From an uncultured Alphaproteobacteria bacterium (GTDB lineage Bacteria > Pseudomonadota > Alphaproteobacteria > Rhodobacterales > Rhodobacteraceae), in the NCBI GenBank assembly GCA_902556405.1, contig CACDWF010000003.1, positions 1 through 64,000 on the forward strand: a stretch of 64,000 bases of DNA, given 5' to 3'. The notes under the pieces were generated by a model. That model searched no databases. It was not told the origin of the DNA and was given only the letters and a program-made list of their open reading frames with translations. Shown piece by piece: positions 1-7,995 of the stretch; the stretch's first letter is position 1, and the number at the start of each line of letters is the position of its first letter. Made by a program: the position numbers and the translations under genes.

Positions 1-575
1 ATTTTTCCTTTGGCTTTGATTTAAAGGATAAGGAGTTTTTAAGGCTTAAAAAGCTTGGTTTTGAAGAGAATAGAAATTACTTCCAACTTGGAAAAACCAT
101 GTGTGATGCTTGGGAAAAGCTAAGCTGTCTAACTGTATGCGAAATTAAGGGATGGTGCGTGGGAGGTGGAGTTGCTCTTGCTATCTCATGTGACTTGAGA
201 CTTGCTGAAACGGCAGCAAAATTTTACGTGCCAGAAGTTGAGAGAGGGTTAAATATGAGCTGGGGCTCAGTACCTAGATTAACTGCTCTACTAGGTCCTG
301 CAAAAACAAAAAGGCTTCTTCTATTGGCAGAAAAACTAAATTCTTCAACTGCCAAAGAGTGGGGGCTAATAGAAAGTTATTTAAGTCCGAACAAACTAGA
401 GCTGGAAACTATTAAACTGGCTGAAAAAGCAGCAAAAATGCCACGTTTGCCTTTCATCTTGACCAAAGAGAGCGTAAATAACCACTCAAATGCATTGGCT
501 AAAGCCACTTCCTACAATGACCAAGATATTTTTAGTTTAGCTTATGGAAACCTTAAAGGGAATTTCTTCAAATAA
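1..575 (+). CDS. Enoyl-CoA hydratase/isomerase family protein, 5' end cut by the window
   Basis: The frame is open from base 3 through the first in-frame ATG at 99, so the gene starts outside the window. The upstream codons encode FSFGFDLKD, which matches the substrate-binding element of crotonases (usually FSAGxDLK). The second conserved element, WCVGGGVALAISCDLRLA, carries the oxyanion-hole glycines. The family hydrates or isomerises acyl-CoA thioesters in the cytoplasm. The usual catalytic Glu after the GGG motif is replaced here by Val-Ala, so the exact reaction is uncertain; it may be an isomerase or another crotonase-fold enzyme. It ends 15 bases before a convergent acyl-CoA dehydrogenase, a common fatty-acid or amino-acid catabolism pairing. 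Confidence 0.85.
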   Translation, partial: FSFGFDLKDKEFLRLKKLGFEENRNYFQLGKTMCDAWEKLSCLTVCEIKGWCVGGGVALAISCDLRLAETAAKFYVPEVERGLNMSWGSVPRLTALLGPAKTKRLLLLAEKLNSSTAKEWGLIESYLSPNKLELETIKLAEKAAKMPRLPFILTKESVNNHSNALAKATSYNDQDIFSLAYGNLKGNFFK

Positions 576-590
576 ACCGATATTACTTTA

Positions 591-1760
591 CTACATACGC
601 TTGGCTACCTCTTCCAACATTACCTCGGTAGCGCCTCCTCCAATCGATTGAGCTCTTGCATCTCTAGTTAATCTTTCAATATCGGTACCTGTCATGTATC
701 CAGTTCCACCATGTAATTGCAGACAAGCATACATTACTTCGTTTACTAGCTCTCCACATAGAACTTTAATCATTGACACTTCTTTTATCACGTCAACCCC
801 AAGCCTAACTTTATTGGCAACACCGTATACCATATAGCGCGCAGCAGTCACTTTTGATTGGAGTTCTGCAAGCTTATGTCTCACCGTCTGTTTTTCCCAT
901 AACTTCCCACCAAAAGCATCTCGATTTTTAACATAATCTAAAGTGGTATCAATAGCAGCTTGAGCCTCACCCATAGCCATTGAACCCATAACCAATCTCT
1001 CATTCTGAAAGTTTTGCATAATCGCGTAAAAGCCCTTATTTAGGGTCCCCAGCACGTCCGCTTCCTCTACTTCACACTCTTGAAAAAATAGTTCTGCAGT
1101 ATCTGAACACCTCCACCCATGCTTGTCTAACTGCTTATTTACAATTAGCCCAGGATTACCCTTTCTCACAATAAACATTGTTATATTACTTGATTGCTGC
1201 AATCCATCACTAGTTTTTGCTGCGACAAAATAGATATCAGCATGAACTCCATTCGTAATAAAAATTTTCGATCCATCAATGATATATTTATTGCCGACTT
1301 TTTGAGCCTTCGTTCGTATATTTTTCACGTCAGACCCAGCGTGTGGTTCTGTTACTGCAACGCAAGAAATTTTATTACCTAAAATTATATCGGCAAGATA
1401 CTTTTTCTTTTGCTCTATATTACCGGCATTTAATAAATGAACTGAAGCCATATCAGTATGTACTAAAGAAGCTATTGCAAAGCCAGAAAATGTTGACTTG
1501 CCGAGTTCTTCAGCAAAAACTACACTACCCCGAACATCCATTTCGGACCCACCAAATTCGGTGGGATAAGTAATGCCTAAAAATCCTAGAGCACCCATTT
1601 TTTTGAAAACTTCTCTTGGTATAAAGCCATCCTCCTCCCATTTTGTGGCTTCTGGTTTTACTTCATTTTCAACGAATTTTTTTATCTGTTCTTTTAATAT
1701 AACGTGTTCTTCTTCGAGAAATAATGCATCCTCAGACTCTTTTAAATTTATATCCTTCAT
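591..1760 (-). CDS. Acyl-CoA dehydrogenase (isovaleryl/long-chain type active site)
   Basis: FAD enzyme that oxidises acyl-CoA to 2-enoyl-CoA and passes electrons to ETF. The standard three-domain layout is visible: an N-terminal helical domain, the FAD-contact motif TEPHAGSD near residue 138, and the C-terminal helical domain. At the usual catalytic position near the C-terminus the motif is IGGGATEV, with no Glu. A Glu occurs in NERLVM near residue 254, the position used by isovaleryl-CoA and long-chain dehydrogenases, so this is probably the base. An ATG at 1760 with GGGGGAG seven bases upstream is a better start than the TTG at 1763. The start overlaps the stop of a small upstream ORF (TGATG), which indicates translational coupling. 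Confidence 0.92.
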   Translation of the reverse strand: MKDINLKESEDALFLEEEHVILKEQIKKFVENEVKPEATKWEEDGFIPREVFKKMGALGFLGITYPTEFGGSEMDVRGSVVFAEELGKSTFSGFAIASLVHTDMASVHLLNAGNIEQKKKYLADIILGNKISCVAVTEPHAGSDVKNIRTKAQKVGNKYIIDGSKIFITNGVHADIYFVAAKTSDGLQQSSNITMFIVRKGNPGLIVNKQLDKHGWRCSDTAELFFQECEVEEADVLGTLNKGFYAIMQNFQNERLVMGSMAMGEAQAAIDTTLDYVKNRDAFGGKLWEKQTVRHKLAELQSKVTAARYMVYGVANKVRLGVDVIKEVSMIKVLCGELVNEVMYACLQLHGGTGYMTGTDIERLTRDARAQSIGGGATEVMLEEVAKRM

Positions 1761-1921
1761 CAACTATCTCCCCCTTTAGAATTTTCTTTTTGACCAATAA
1801 ATATTTTCTTAATCCTTGCAAGTAACTTTAGGACATCCAGTATTTTTTTAAAAAACCCTGATATTAGCCACCAAAGCACCAAAAATGATGCTCCAATTAA
1901 TTTAAGCGCGAATCTAAACAT
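1760..1921 (-). CDS. Small membrane protein (53 aa) translationally coupled to acyl-CoA dehydrogenase
   Basis: A 53-codon ORF read on the minus strand from ATG at 1921, with AGGGAG about five bases upstream. The product has one hydrophobic segment (roughly residues 5-24, including ASFLVLWWLISGFF), then a Lys/Arg-rich tail with an amphipathic look (KKILDVLKLLARIKK). This suggests an inner-membrane anchor with a cytoplasmic basic tail. Its TGA overlaps the ATG of the acyl-CoA dehydrogenase in a TGATG arrangement. I do not recognise the family. It may tether or regulate the dehydrogenase, or only serve as a leader for coupled translation. The good ribosome site and the overlap support it being translated. 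Confidence 0.6.
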   Translation of the reverse strand: MFRFALKLIGASFLVLWWLISGFFKKILDVLKLLARIKKIFIGQKENSKGGDS

Positions 1922-1939
1922 TTGGTCTCCCTGTTCAGC

Positions 1940-1968
1940 CTATAGTAAACTACAACTATCGTAATCAA
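1940..1968 (-). promoter_or_regulatory. Candidate sigma-70 promoter for the small ORF and acyl-CoA dehydrogenase
   Basis: On the minus strand, TTGATT (1968-1963) is followed after 17 bases by CTATAG (1945-1940). It lies just upstream of the ribosome site of the 53-aa ORF and downstream of a terminator, a sensible place for a promoter. The call rests on motif match only. Confidence 0.3.
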
Positions 1969-1977
1969 ACAAAAAAA

Positions 1978-1996
1978 GGCCGCAATTAATACGGCC
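1978..1996 (-). terminator. Rho-independent terminator of the serine hydrolase transcript
   Basis: On the minus strand the hairpin GGCCG / CGGCC has a 9-base loop and is followed directly by seven T residues. It lies about 100 bases beyond the stop of the hydrolase gene on the same strand and ahead of the next gene, so it separates two transcripts. The rest of 1997-2099 holds no gene I can support. Confidence 0.7.
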
Positions 1997-2099
1997 CAGT
2001 GTAAGGGAGGAACGTTGCTAGTAGACGTTAACAACAATTTTATTGTTACTTGTCGGTGATTGTAATCACAACATGCATTTTTGCAATACCGTTATGCTG

Positions 2100-3290
2100 T
2101 CAATGCAAATACTGATTAACTAATTTTTTAAGTTCTTTTCTATTGGGGTAAGAAGCAGACGGCAACAATTGAGTCATAAAAACGGCCGTATACCTTTTTT
2201 TAAAATCAATCCAAAAATAATTACTTGCCATGCCGCCCCAACCGAAATCCCCAAGACTACTTGTGAAATCTGGATGGGGGTTGGTAATTACGCTACCTGC
2301 CAGACTATGGCCCATGCCTCTGGTTGGCATCTGTGCAAAGGTTTCTACCCCAATTGATGCTATATCTTGATCTAATGCATTCACTTTAATACTATGTATA
2401 ACCTCATCTTCAAAGATCCTCATATTTTTATATTTCCCACCGTTAAGCAAAAGACTTGCAAATTTAAGATAATCACGACCTGTCGATAAAAGGCCTGATC
2501 CTCCAGAAAAATTTGTTACTTGATCTTTGCGATAATAGAAATTTTCATATTGCTTAACCAGAGGTAAAAAGTTCTCTTGCATCTCATTGTAAAAAAAACA
2601 ATCCGTAAAACGATCAACTTTTGTCTTTGGCAGAAAAAATTGTGTGTCTTTCATATCCAGCAGATCAAATAAATTTTTCCTTAGAAAAACATCCAGGGGA
2701 TCACCCGAAATTATCTCAATTAATCGCCCAGCAATATCAATCCCGACGGAATAATTCCATTTTATTCCAGGCTTAAAGGCTAAAGGTAAACTAGATATCT
2801 TTTCAGCAAAGACCGAAAGATTATGGTTATCGGGAGCAGCTGTAAGATTTTGCTTCAAATATTCCCTCCCGATTAAATCATCATTAAAAAAGTAAGATAA
2901 TCCCGACGTGTGATTAAGTAATTGATAAATAGATGGTGCTTTTGTCTTTTCTAATTCTGTTAAGTTCTTTGCATTTTTTATAAGAGAAAAACAATTAGAG
3001 TAATTGTCAAAATAATAATCGAGCGTATCTTTGACATCTATCTTTTTGTCATGAAGTAATTGAAGCAGACATATTGAAACAATAACCTTCGTCATTGAGA
3101 AAATTCTTACAATTGATAGAGAATTAAATTCTTTGGTTTTTTCTTTGTCGGCATTACCGCTGGCTATGTCTAGTAGAGTATTACCCTCTGTATCTGCTAT
3201 ACTTAAGGAACAACCATTAAACTTATTTTTATCAACATAATCATCCATCCACTCTTTTAGTTTTTCATCATTTAAATTCAATCTTGTCAT
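2100..3290 (-). CDS. Serine hydrolase, beta-lactamase/class C fold (EstB-like)
   Basis: The 396-residue protein has the serine beta-lactamase/penicillin-binding fold signature: Ser65-x-x-Lys68 in FSMTK and a Tyr180 motif in WNYSVGID, the form seen in EstB-type esterases. A GWGG motif near the C-terminus fills the usual third box. No signal peptide or transmembrane segment is visible, so it is probably cytoplasmic and more likely an esterase or carboxylesterase than a drug-resistance beta-lactamase. The natural substrate cannot be told from sequence. It is the last of three same-strand genes (GDPD, MFS, hydrolase) and is followed by a terminator. Confidence 0.85.
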   Translation of the reverse strand: MTRLNLNDEKLKEWMDDYVDKNKFNGCSLSIADTEGNTLLDIASGNADKEKTKEFNSLSIVRIFSMTKVIVSICLLQLLHDKKIDVKDTLDYYFDNYSNCFSLIKNAKNLTELEKTKAPSIYQLLNHTSGLSYFFNDDLIGREYLKQNLTAAPDNHNLSVFAEKISSLPLAFKPGIKWNYSVGIDIAGRLIEIISGDPLDVFLRKNLFDLLDMKDTQFFLPKTKVDRFTDCFFYNEMQENFLPLVKQYENFYYRKDQVTNFSGGSGLLSTGRDYLKFASLLLNGGKYKNMRIFEDEVIHSIKVNALDQDIASIGVETFAQMPTRGMGHSLAGSVITNPHPDFTSSLGDFGWGGMASNYFWIDFKKRYTAVFMTQLLPSASYPNRKELKKLVNQYLH

Positions 3291-3326
3291 AGGCTTTTCC
3301 CAATCAGGATTTTAGATTTATTCCTT

Positions 3327-4544
3327 TCAATTTCCATTACACACCAATTGGCATTTTGATCTTAAGATCTTTGACCAGAGCCCTCCCCGGTAGCAGCATA
3401 GTATAGAAATTATACTAAGGATAAATAGGACAACCAACGCCAGCCAAAATTCACTATCTCCCCCTATAAATACTATCAAACTTCCTAAAATTGCGCCACA
3501 AAGCATTTGCATAGCACCTAGAAGTCCACTTGCAGAGGCAACGCCTTTTTGCTTCACAGATGAAAGAGCTAACACCAATACGTTTGCTAAAATGAGCCCA
3601 TTACCTAACCCGAACATAAAACAGGCTGAAGCAAGTGTTAATGGACTGCTCATTAGCGGTATTTCAGACAAAAACATCAAAGCAATAGATAATAAACACC
3701 AAGAACACCCTAAAAGGGAAAACCTTTCTAGACCTAGCCAGCTTGAGTACCTATTACTAACAATATTTCCGATTATATAACCTATGCTGGTTAAAGAAAA
3801 CCAGAGCCCAAACTCTGTTGGCGAAGCGCCTAAGCGCTCGAATTGGTAGGGCATAAAACCTGCCATTGAAAAGAAAAAAGCGGCTTGAATGGATGAAACA
3901 CCTGCAAAATAAAGAAAAGGTATTTGGCCAAATAAGTATCTAAAATCAAGAAATGTTGTTCTAAAATTTAGTCTCTTATATTTATTTTTAATTGTTTCTG
4001 GCGAATACACATAATTTAGTGAAAAAACAATGCCGCCAAAGATAAACAACGTAAAAAAGTTTATTTGCCATCCATAATTCTCACCAATATAGCCACCAAA
4101 AGCGGCACTAAGGATAGGGAAAATAGCCATAAAAGCTAATAAGGTCGACATTTTAGCTGCTGCTTTTTTTACTCCATAGCTTTCAGTCAACATTACTCTT
4201 GGCATTGAAAGACAAGCCGCTGCGCCAATTCCCTGCAAAAATCTAAAAAATACAAATACCTCAAAAGCTAAATTTAAAGATGCTAAAATTCCTCCTAACG
4301 AAAAAAGACCAGCTCCGATTATTAACACTTTACGCCTTCCAATTAAATCGGACAAAGGCCCCCAAAAGATCTGAGAAATACAAATAGCCATAAGATAAAT
4401 AGATATTGTCAACTGAACTTCATTAGAACTAACATCGTAATGATCCTTTATTAATATAATTATAGGGCTAATAAATGCTAGGCCTGTCACAGAGGCTGCG
4501 GAGGCTGTAGAGAGAGCTATTACTGAGGGATTTTTTGATTGCAA
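3327..4544 (-). CDS. MFS efflux transporter, Bcr/CflA type
   Basis: A 405-residue protein with about 12 hydrophobic segments. The loop motif GPLSDLIGRRKVL after the second segment is the MFS motif A, in the form typical of the Bcr/CflA drug:proton antiporters. It acts in the inner membrane and probably exports small molecules. The frame starts at a TTG at 4544 with only a weak A-rich ribosome site; no ATG occurs before the first transmembrane segment, so the exact start is uncertain. It lies between GDPD and the serine hydrolase on the same strand and may be cotranscribed with them. Confidence 0.87.
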   Translation of the reverse strand: MQSKNPSVIALSTASAASVTGLAFISPIIILIKDHYDVSSNEVQLTISIYLMAICISQIFWGPLSDLIGRRKVLIIGAGLFSLGGILASLNLAFEVFVFFRFLQGIGAAACLSMPRVMLTESYGVKKAAAKMSTLLAFMAIFPILSAAFGGYIGENYGWQINFFTLFIFGGIVFSLNYVYSPETIKNKYKRLNFRTTFLDFRYLFGQIPFLYFAGVSSIQAAFFFSMAGFMPYQFERLGASPTEFGLWFSLTSIGYIIGNIVSNRYSSWLGLERFSLLGCSWCLLSIALMFLSEIPLMSSPLTLASACFMFGLGNGLILANVLVLALSSVKQKGVASASGLLGAMQMLCGAILGSLIVFIGGDSEFWLALVVLFILSIISILCCYRGGLWSKILRSKCQLVCNGN

Positions 4545-4617
4545 AATATTTTTTCTTTTAGATTTATTATGATTTTAACGAGTGCAAAAGTTTGTCTATT
4601 TTAATTCATAGGGACCT

Positions 4618-5388
4618 TTAGGTAATTAAAAAGGGATCTAAAACTATTTTTTTATCGATAAATTTATATTTCCTTGCAACATCCAGGAGGGTTCGACACT
4701 TATCAGTTATTATTCCATCCACTCCTATTCCAATAAGGTTCTTCATCTCGTTTCTTTCATTAATTGTCCACACATGTACCTTTATTCCATTTTTTTTACA
4801 GTAGTCTAATAATTTTTTGGATATAAGCTTATAGCCTAGATAGCTCTTCGGAATCTGAAGATAGCTAGCGTTGTATTTCGCATCTTTATTGAATTTAATG
4901 TTCAAGATCAGTGAGAATACTTCCCATTGACTGAAAGACATTGGGAGATCTCTTTTTAAAAACTCTCTCATATAATTCACCGTTTTATAGCTAAACGAAC
5001 CCAAACAAACGTTTTGAAAGGATTTATCACTATTTAGAAGGGTTACTAGGGCTTTAGCAGCATGTATATTTTTAGCATCTAGGTTAAAGGTAACGTCAGG
5101 AAACTTTCGTAGTAATAAATCAAGTCTGGGAATCCTATGTTTGCCGCTTATTAATATTTGATCTAAATCCTCTGAGTTAAGCTGATTAATATTAATATTA
5201 ATTCCAACAATTCTCTTTAAATTATTATCATGAAAAGAGTATAGAAATCCATCTTTGGAAATTTGCACATCCGTTTCGAACCATCTATACCCTAGCGCAT
5301 AGGCATCGGCAAACGCTTCATAAGTATTTTCGCAAGCTGCCTCAGTACCTCCTCTATGAGCTATTGGTGTAAAAATATGCTTGCACAT
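4618..5388 (-). CDS. Glycerophosphodiester phosphodiesterase family protein
   Basis: The 256-residue protein has the full GDPD active-site set: AHRGG (His11-Arg12), Glu20-Asn-Thr22, FETD (Glu38, Asp40) and the FHDNN motif (His53, Asp54). The C-terminal part has VHVWTINE and GVDGIITD, as in UgpQ-like TIM-barrel enzymes. The family hydrolyses glycerophosphodiesters to glycerol-3-phosphate and an alcohol, using a divalent metal. No signal peptide is visible, so it is likely cytoplasmic, recycling phospholipid headgroups. It is the first gene of a minus-strand run. Confidence 0.9.
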   Translation of the reverse strand: MCKHIFTPIAHRGGTEAACENTYEAFADAYALGYRWFETDVQISKDGFLYSFHDNNLKRIVGINININQLNSEDLDQILISGKHRIPRLDLLLRKFPDVTFNLDAKNIHAAKALVTLLNSDKSFQNVCLGSFSYKTVNYMREFLKRDLPMSFSQWEVFSLILNIKFNKDAKYNASYLQIPKSYLGYKLISKKLLDYCKKNGIKVHVWTINERNEMKNLIGIGVDGIITDKCRTLLDVARKYKFIDKKIVLDPFLIT

Positions 5389-5461
5389 TTATGTTTTTTT
5401 TATTTTTATCATGTTCAGGATCATATTTGATATTAATACAAAAACTAGTAGAAGTTAAAAG

Positions 5462-5914
5462 ATGGCAGACCCCTCAGAGATTAGATACGCTAAAATACAA
5501 GAAAAACTTGAACCATGTGTTACAGAGCTAAACACAAAAAACAAAACTGTTAAAGTTGATTGGTATATACCTATTGAGTTTTGCCATACCAAAGGAACAA
5601 TAGCGCATGGTGGAACTGTTTCCTTTTTATTGGATGCCTCGATGTTTTTTGTGATTGATCTTATCCATAAAGGCTTTACTACCGGCCTAACTCTAGGATT
5701 AAATATACAATATTTGAACCCGTGCCAACCTGGAAAAGCAACGACAGAAGCCTCGATCCTTCGCGAGGGAAAGAATTTTGCTTTCACTCAATGCCAGTTG
5801 ATCCAAAATAACATTACTGTATCTACAGGAACTCAGCAAATGTCCCTTTACCACAATGATGTAGCTCAAGATAGCTCATGGTTCACGCCAAAACCTTACA
5901 AAGTGATTAACTAG
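5462..5914 (+). CDS. PaaI-family hotdog thioesterase
   Basis: A 150-residue single hotdog-fold protein. The segment AHGGTVSFLLDAS (HGG at 49-51, Asp58) matches the PaaI catalytic region, where the HGG loop and an acidic residue on the long helix act on an acyl-CoA thioester. It probably hydrolyses a medium-chain or aryl acyl-CoA in the cytoplasm. Its TAG stop overlaps the TAG stop of the convergent SDR gene within a shared CTAG. A second PaaI-like gene lies at 16085. Confidence 0.85.
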   Translation: MADPSEIRYAKIQEKLEPCVTELNTKNKTVKVDWYIPIEFCHTKGTIAHGGTVSFLLDASMFFVIDLIHKGFTTGLTLGLNIQYLNPCQPGKATTEASILREGKNFAFTQCQLIQNNITVSTGTQQMSLYHNDVAQDSSWFTPKPYKVIN

Positions 5915-6705
5915 ATACTGTTAGCTATATTTCTTGGAGTGTTCCACCAAGGATCATCATTATAGGCTCTAAGATCAACTTCATGCGTCCAAGCTGATCT
6001 ATGTTGATCAGCAAGATGATAATATGTCTCAGCTATTTTATCAGGCAACAATAAACCGTCTTTTTCTAAACCCTTTTCCTTTCGCAGTGCTTGATAGGCT
6101 TCTTCACCAAGCATCTTTCCCAGCGTATCGGGGGCGTCGACGGCTCCGTCAATAATAATATGGGTTGTATGAATTCCTTTACTGGAGAACTCAGCGTTTA
6201 GGGTCTGGCACAGCATTCGCCGTCCTCCCATAGAAGAAGCATGAGAATGTTGACCCTTATTGCCCCTGACGGCTGCTGTAGATGACGTTACTAAAAGGGT
6301 GCCCCTTCCCCTCTTTTCCATATAAGGAAAAAGCTTCTTGGCTGTACGAAAAAGTGCTAGTGTAGCCATTCTCCAACCTCGTTCAAATACCTTATCAGAG
6401 GTTTCAAATAGTGATCTATTACCTATCTGAGATCCTAAATTAAAAACTGCAACACTAATCGGGCCAATACTCTCCTCGACTTTTTCAATAAGATTTTCTA
6501 TGGAATTTTGTTCAATTGCATTTATTAAAAAACCAGTTGCCTTACCGCCTGCTTTCTCGATATTTTTTACTGAATTATCTAAACCTTCTTGATTAGTCCT
6601 CCTTGAGATAACTGCATGATAACCAGACATTGAAAATTTTTTGGCAACATTTACGCCAATCCCAGCTCCAGCACCAATTACTAAACAGACTTTTTTTTCT
6701 TGCAT
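5911..6705 (-). CDS. SDR-family protein lacking the catalytic Tyr and Lys
   Basis: The 264-residue Rossmann protein starts at ATG 6705 (MQEKKVCLVIGAG). The nucleotide-binding motif GAGAGIG (11-17) is intact. Ser141/Ser142 (VTSST) fit the catalytic serine region. Where classical SDRs have Tyr-x-x-x-Lys the sequence reads H-A-S-S-M (155-159), so both residues are gone; the NNAG motif is also changed (FNLG). The fold is clear but standard dehydrogenase chemistry is doubtful. It may be an NAD(P)-binding protein with another chemistry or a sensor role. It diverges from an MFS transporter across a 118-base spacer. Confidence 0.85.
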   Translation of the reverse strand: MQEKKVCLVIGAGAGIGVNVAKKFSMSGYHAVISRRTNQEGLDNSVKNIEKAGGKATGFLINAIEQNSIENLIEKVEESIGPISVAVFNLGSQIGNRSLFETSDKVFERGWRMATLALFRTAKKLFPYMEKRGRGTLLVTSSTAAVRGNKGQHSHASSMGGRRMLCQTLNAEFSSKGIHTTHIIIDGAVDAPDTLGKMLGEEAYQALRKEKGLEKDGLLLPDKIAETYYHLADQHRSAWTHEVDLRAYNDDPWWNTPRNIANSI

Positions 6706-6823
6706 TTTTTTCACCAAAACATCAAATAGTAAATTGCTAAATATTTTAACACTCTCTGGCACTATCAACAAACAAAATAAAATCAAATGTGCTAGTTCTT
6801 TTTCTAATAGGTATGATTTAGAA

Positions 6824-7987
6824 ATGATAAGAAGAGTAAACGTAGTTGTAGGTTCATTCCTTACACAGTTCATAATCGTTGGAATGTTATTCACCTATGG
6901 CGTGCTTATGACCGAACTAGAAAAAGAGTTCGGTTGGTCAAGAACGGTTCTATCATCCATTGGAGCTGCCGGTTGGCTTGCGTGGGGCATCCTTGCAATA
7001 CCAGGAGGATATTTAAATGACCGACTTGGGCCAAGAATTGTATTAGGAGTAAATGGCTTTATTTTTGGGATAGGGTTCATCCTTTTTTCTAAATCCAGTG
7101 AGGTCTGGCATTTATTTTTGATATTTACTTTCTTTATTGGGACCGGGCTGAGTACCCATGATATATCAACATTATCAACAATTGCAAAATGGTTTGAGTC
7201 CAAGAGAGGGCTAATGACTTCTATTGCCAAAATAGGAACTGCGATGGGACAAATGGTAATGCCCCTTCTAATAGCATTTCTAATTATTGGCTTCGGCTGG
7301 CGTACAGCTACATTTTACCTTGGCATTGCAGCAAGCATTGGTTTGATATTGGCCGCATCACTAATGTCAGCCCCAAACACTTCAAGCGAAAAATTAGATA
7401 GTGAAAAAACTAATCTTAAGATTTTGAACAAAAAAGTTTTTAACCTTTTGGCTTTTTGTCAGTTTTGCATTTTCTTCGCTATGTTCACCACGATGACTCA
7501 CATTGCCGCACATGGATTAAATGTAGGCTTGTCTCTAAAGGACAGTGCATTACTTTTGTCGATAATAGGTTTTTCGAGCGTTTTTGGGAGGCTTTCTGTT
7601 GGCGTTTTAGCAGACAGACTCGGAGGCAAAAAAACATACATATTTTGTTTATTTCCAATGACTATCGCTTTGCTCACGATACCTTTCACAGAGAATATCG
7701 TTTTTATTTATATTCTCCTTTGTTTATATGGGTTCTCACACGGTGGGCACTTTACAATAGCACCTTTTATTATCGCTGAAAATTTTGGTCTAAAAAATCT
7801 TGGTACTGTATTTGGGAAAATAACATTTTTTGGTGCAATAGGCTCGGTAACAGGTCCGATTGTAGCGGGGGCTATATTTGATTTAACACAAAGTTACTAT
7901 TTTGCATTTCTATTAGTAGGAGCATTGGCTCTTATCTCAATATTTTCACTAACTTATTTGCCAAATAACAAAGTAAAATTGAGTTAA
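6824..7987 (+). CDS. MFS transporter, monocarboxylate/oxalate-formate type
   Basis: The true start is probably ATG 6824 (MIRRVNVVVGSF), giving 387 residues; the longer frame would run through the divergent promoter region. About 12 membrane segments are visible. The N-terminal part (FGWSRTVLSSIGAAGWLAWG) and the motif GYLNDRLGPR resemble MFS carriers of the OFA/MCT group, which move monocarboxylates or dicarboxylates. It is divergent from the atypical SDR, so the two could share control. The substrate is unknown. Confidence 0.85.
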   Translation: MIRRVNVVVGSFLTQFIIVGMLFTYGVLMTELEKEFGWSRTVLSSIGAAGWLAWGILAIPGGYLNDRLGPRIVLGVNGFIFGIGFILFSKSSEVWHLFLIFTFFIGTGLSTHDISTLSTIAKWFESKRGLMTSIAKIGTAMGQMVMPLLIAFLIIGFGWRTATFYLGIAASIGLILAASLMSAPNTSSEKLDSEKTNLKILNKKVFNLLAFCQFCIFFAMFTTMTHIAAHGLNVGLSLKDSALLLSIIGFSSVFGRLSVGVLADRLGGKKTYIFCLFPMTIALLTIPFTENIVFIYILLCLYGFSHGGHFTIAPFIIAENFGLKNLGTVFGKITFFGAIGSVTGPIVAGAIFDLTQSYYFAFLLVGALALISIFSLTYLPNNKVKLS

Positions 7988-7995
7988 GTCCGATG

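Noticed and set aside
6641-6823. N-terminal extension of the MFS transporter
   Set aside because: It covers the promoter gap and overlaps the start of the divergent SDR gene; the membrane protein begins naturally at ATG 6824.
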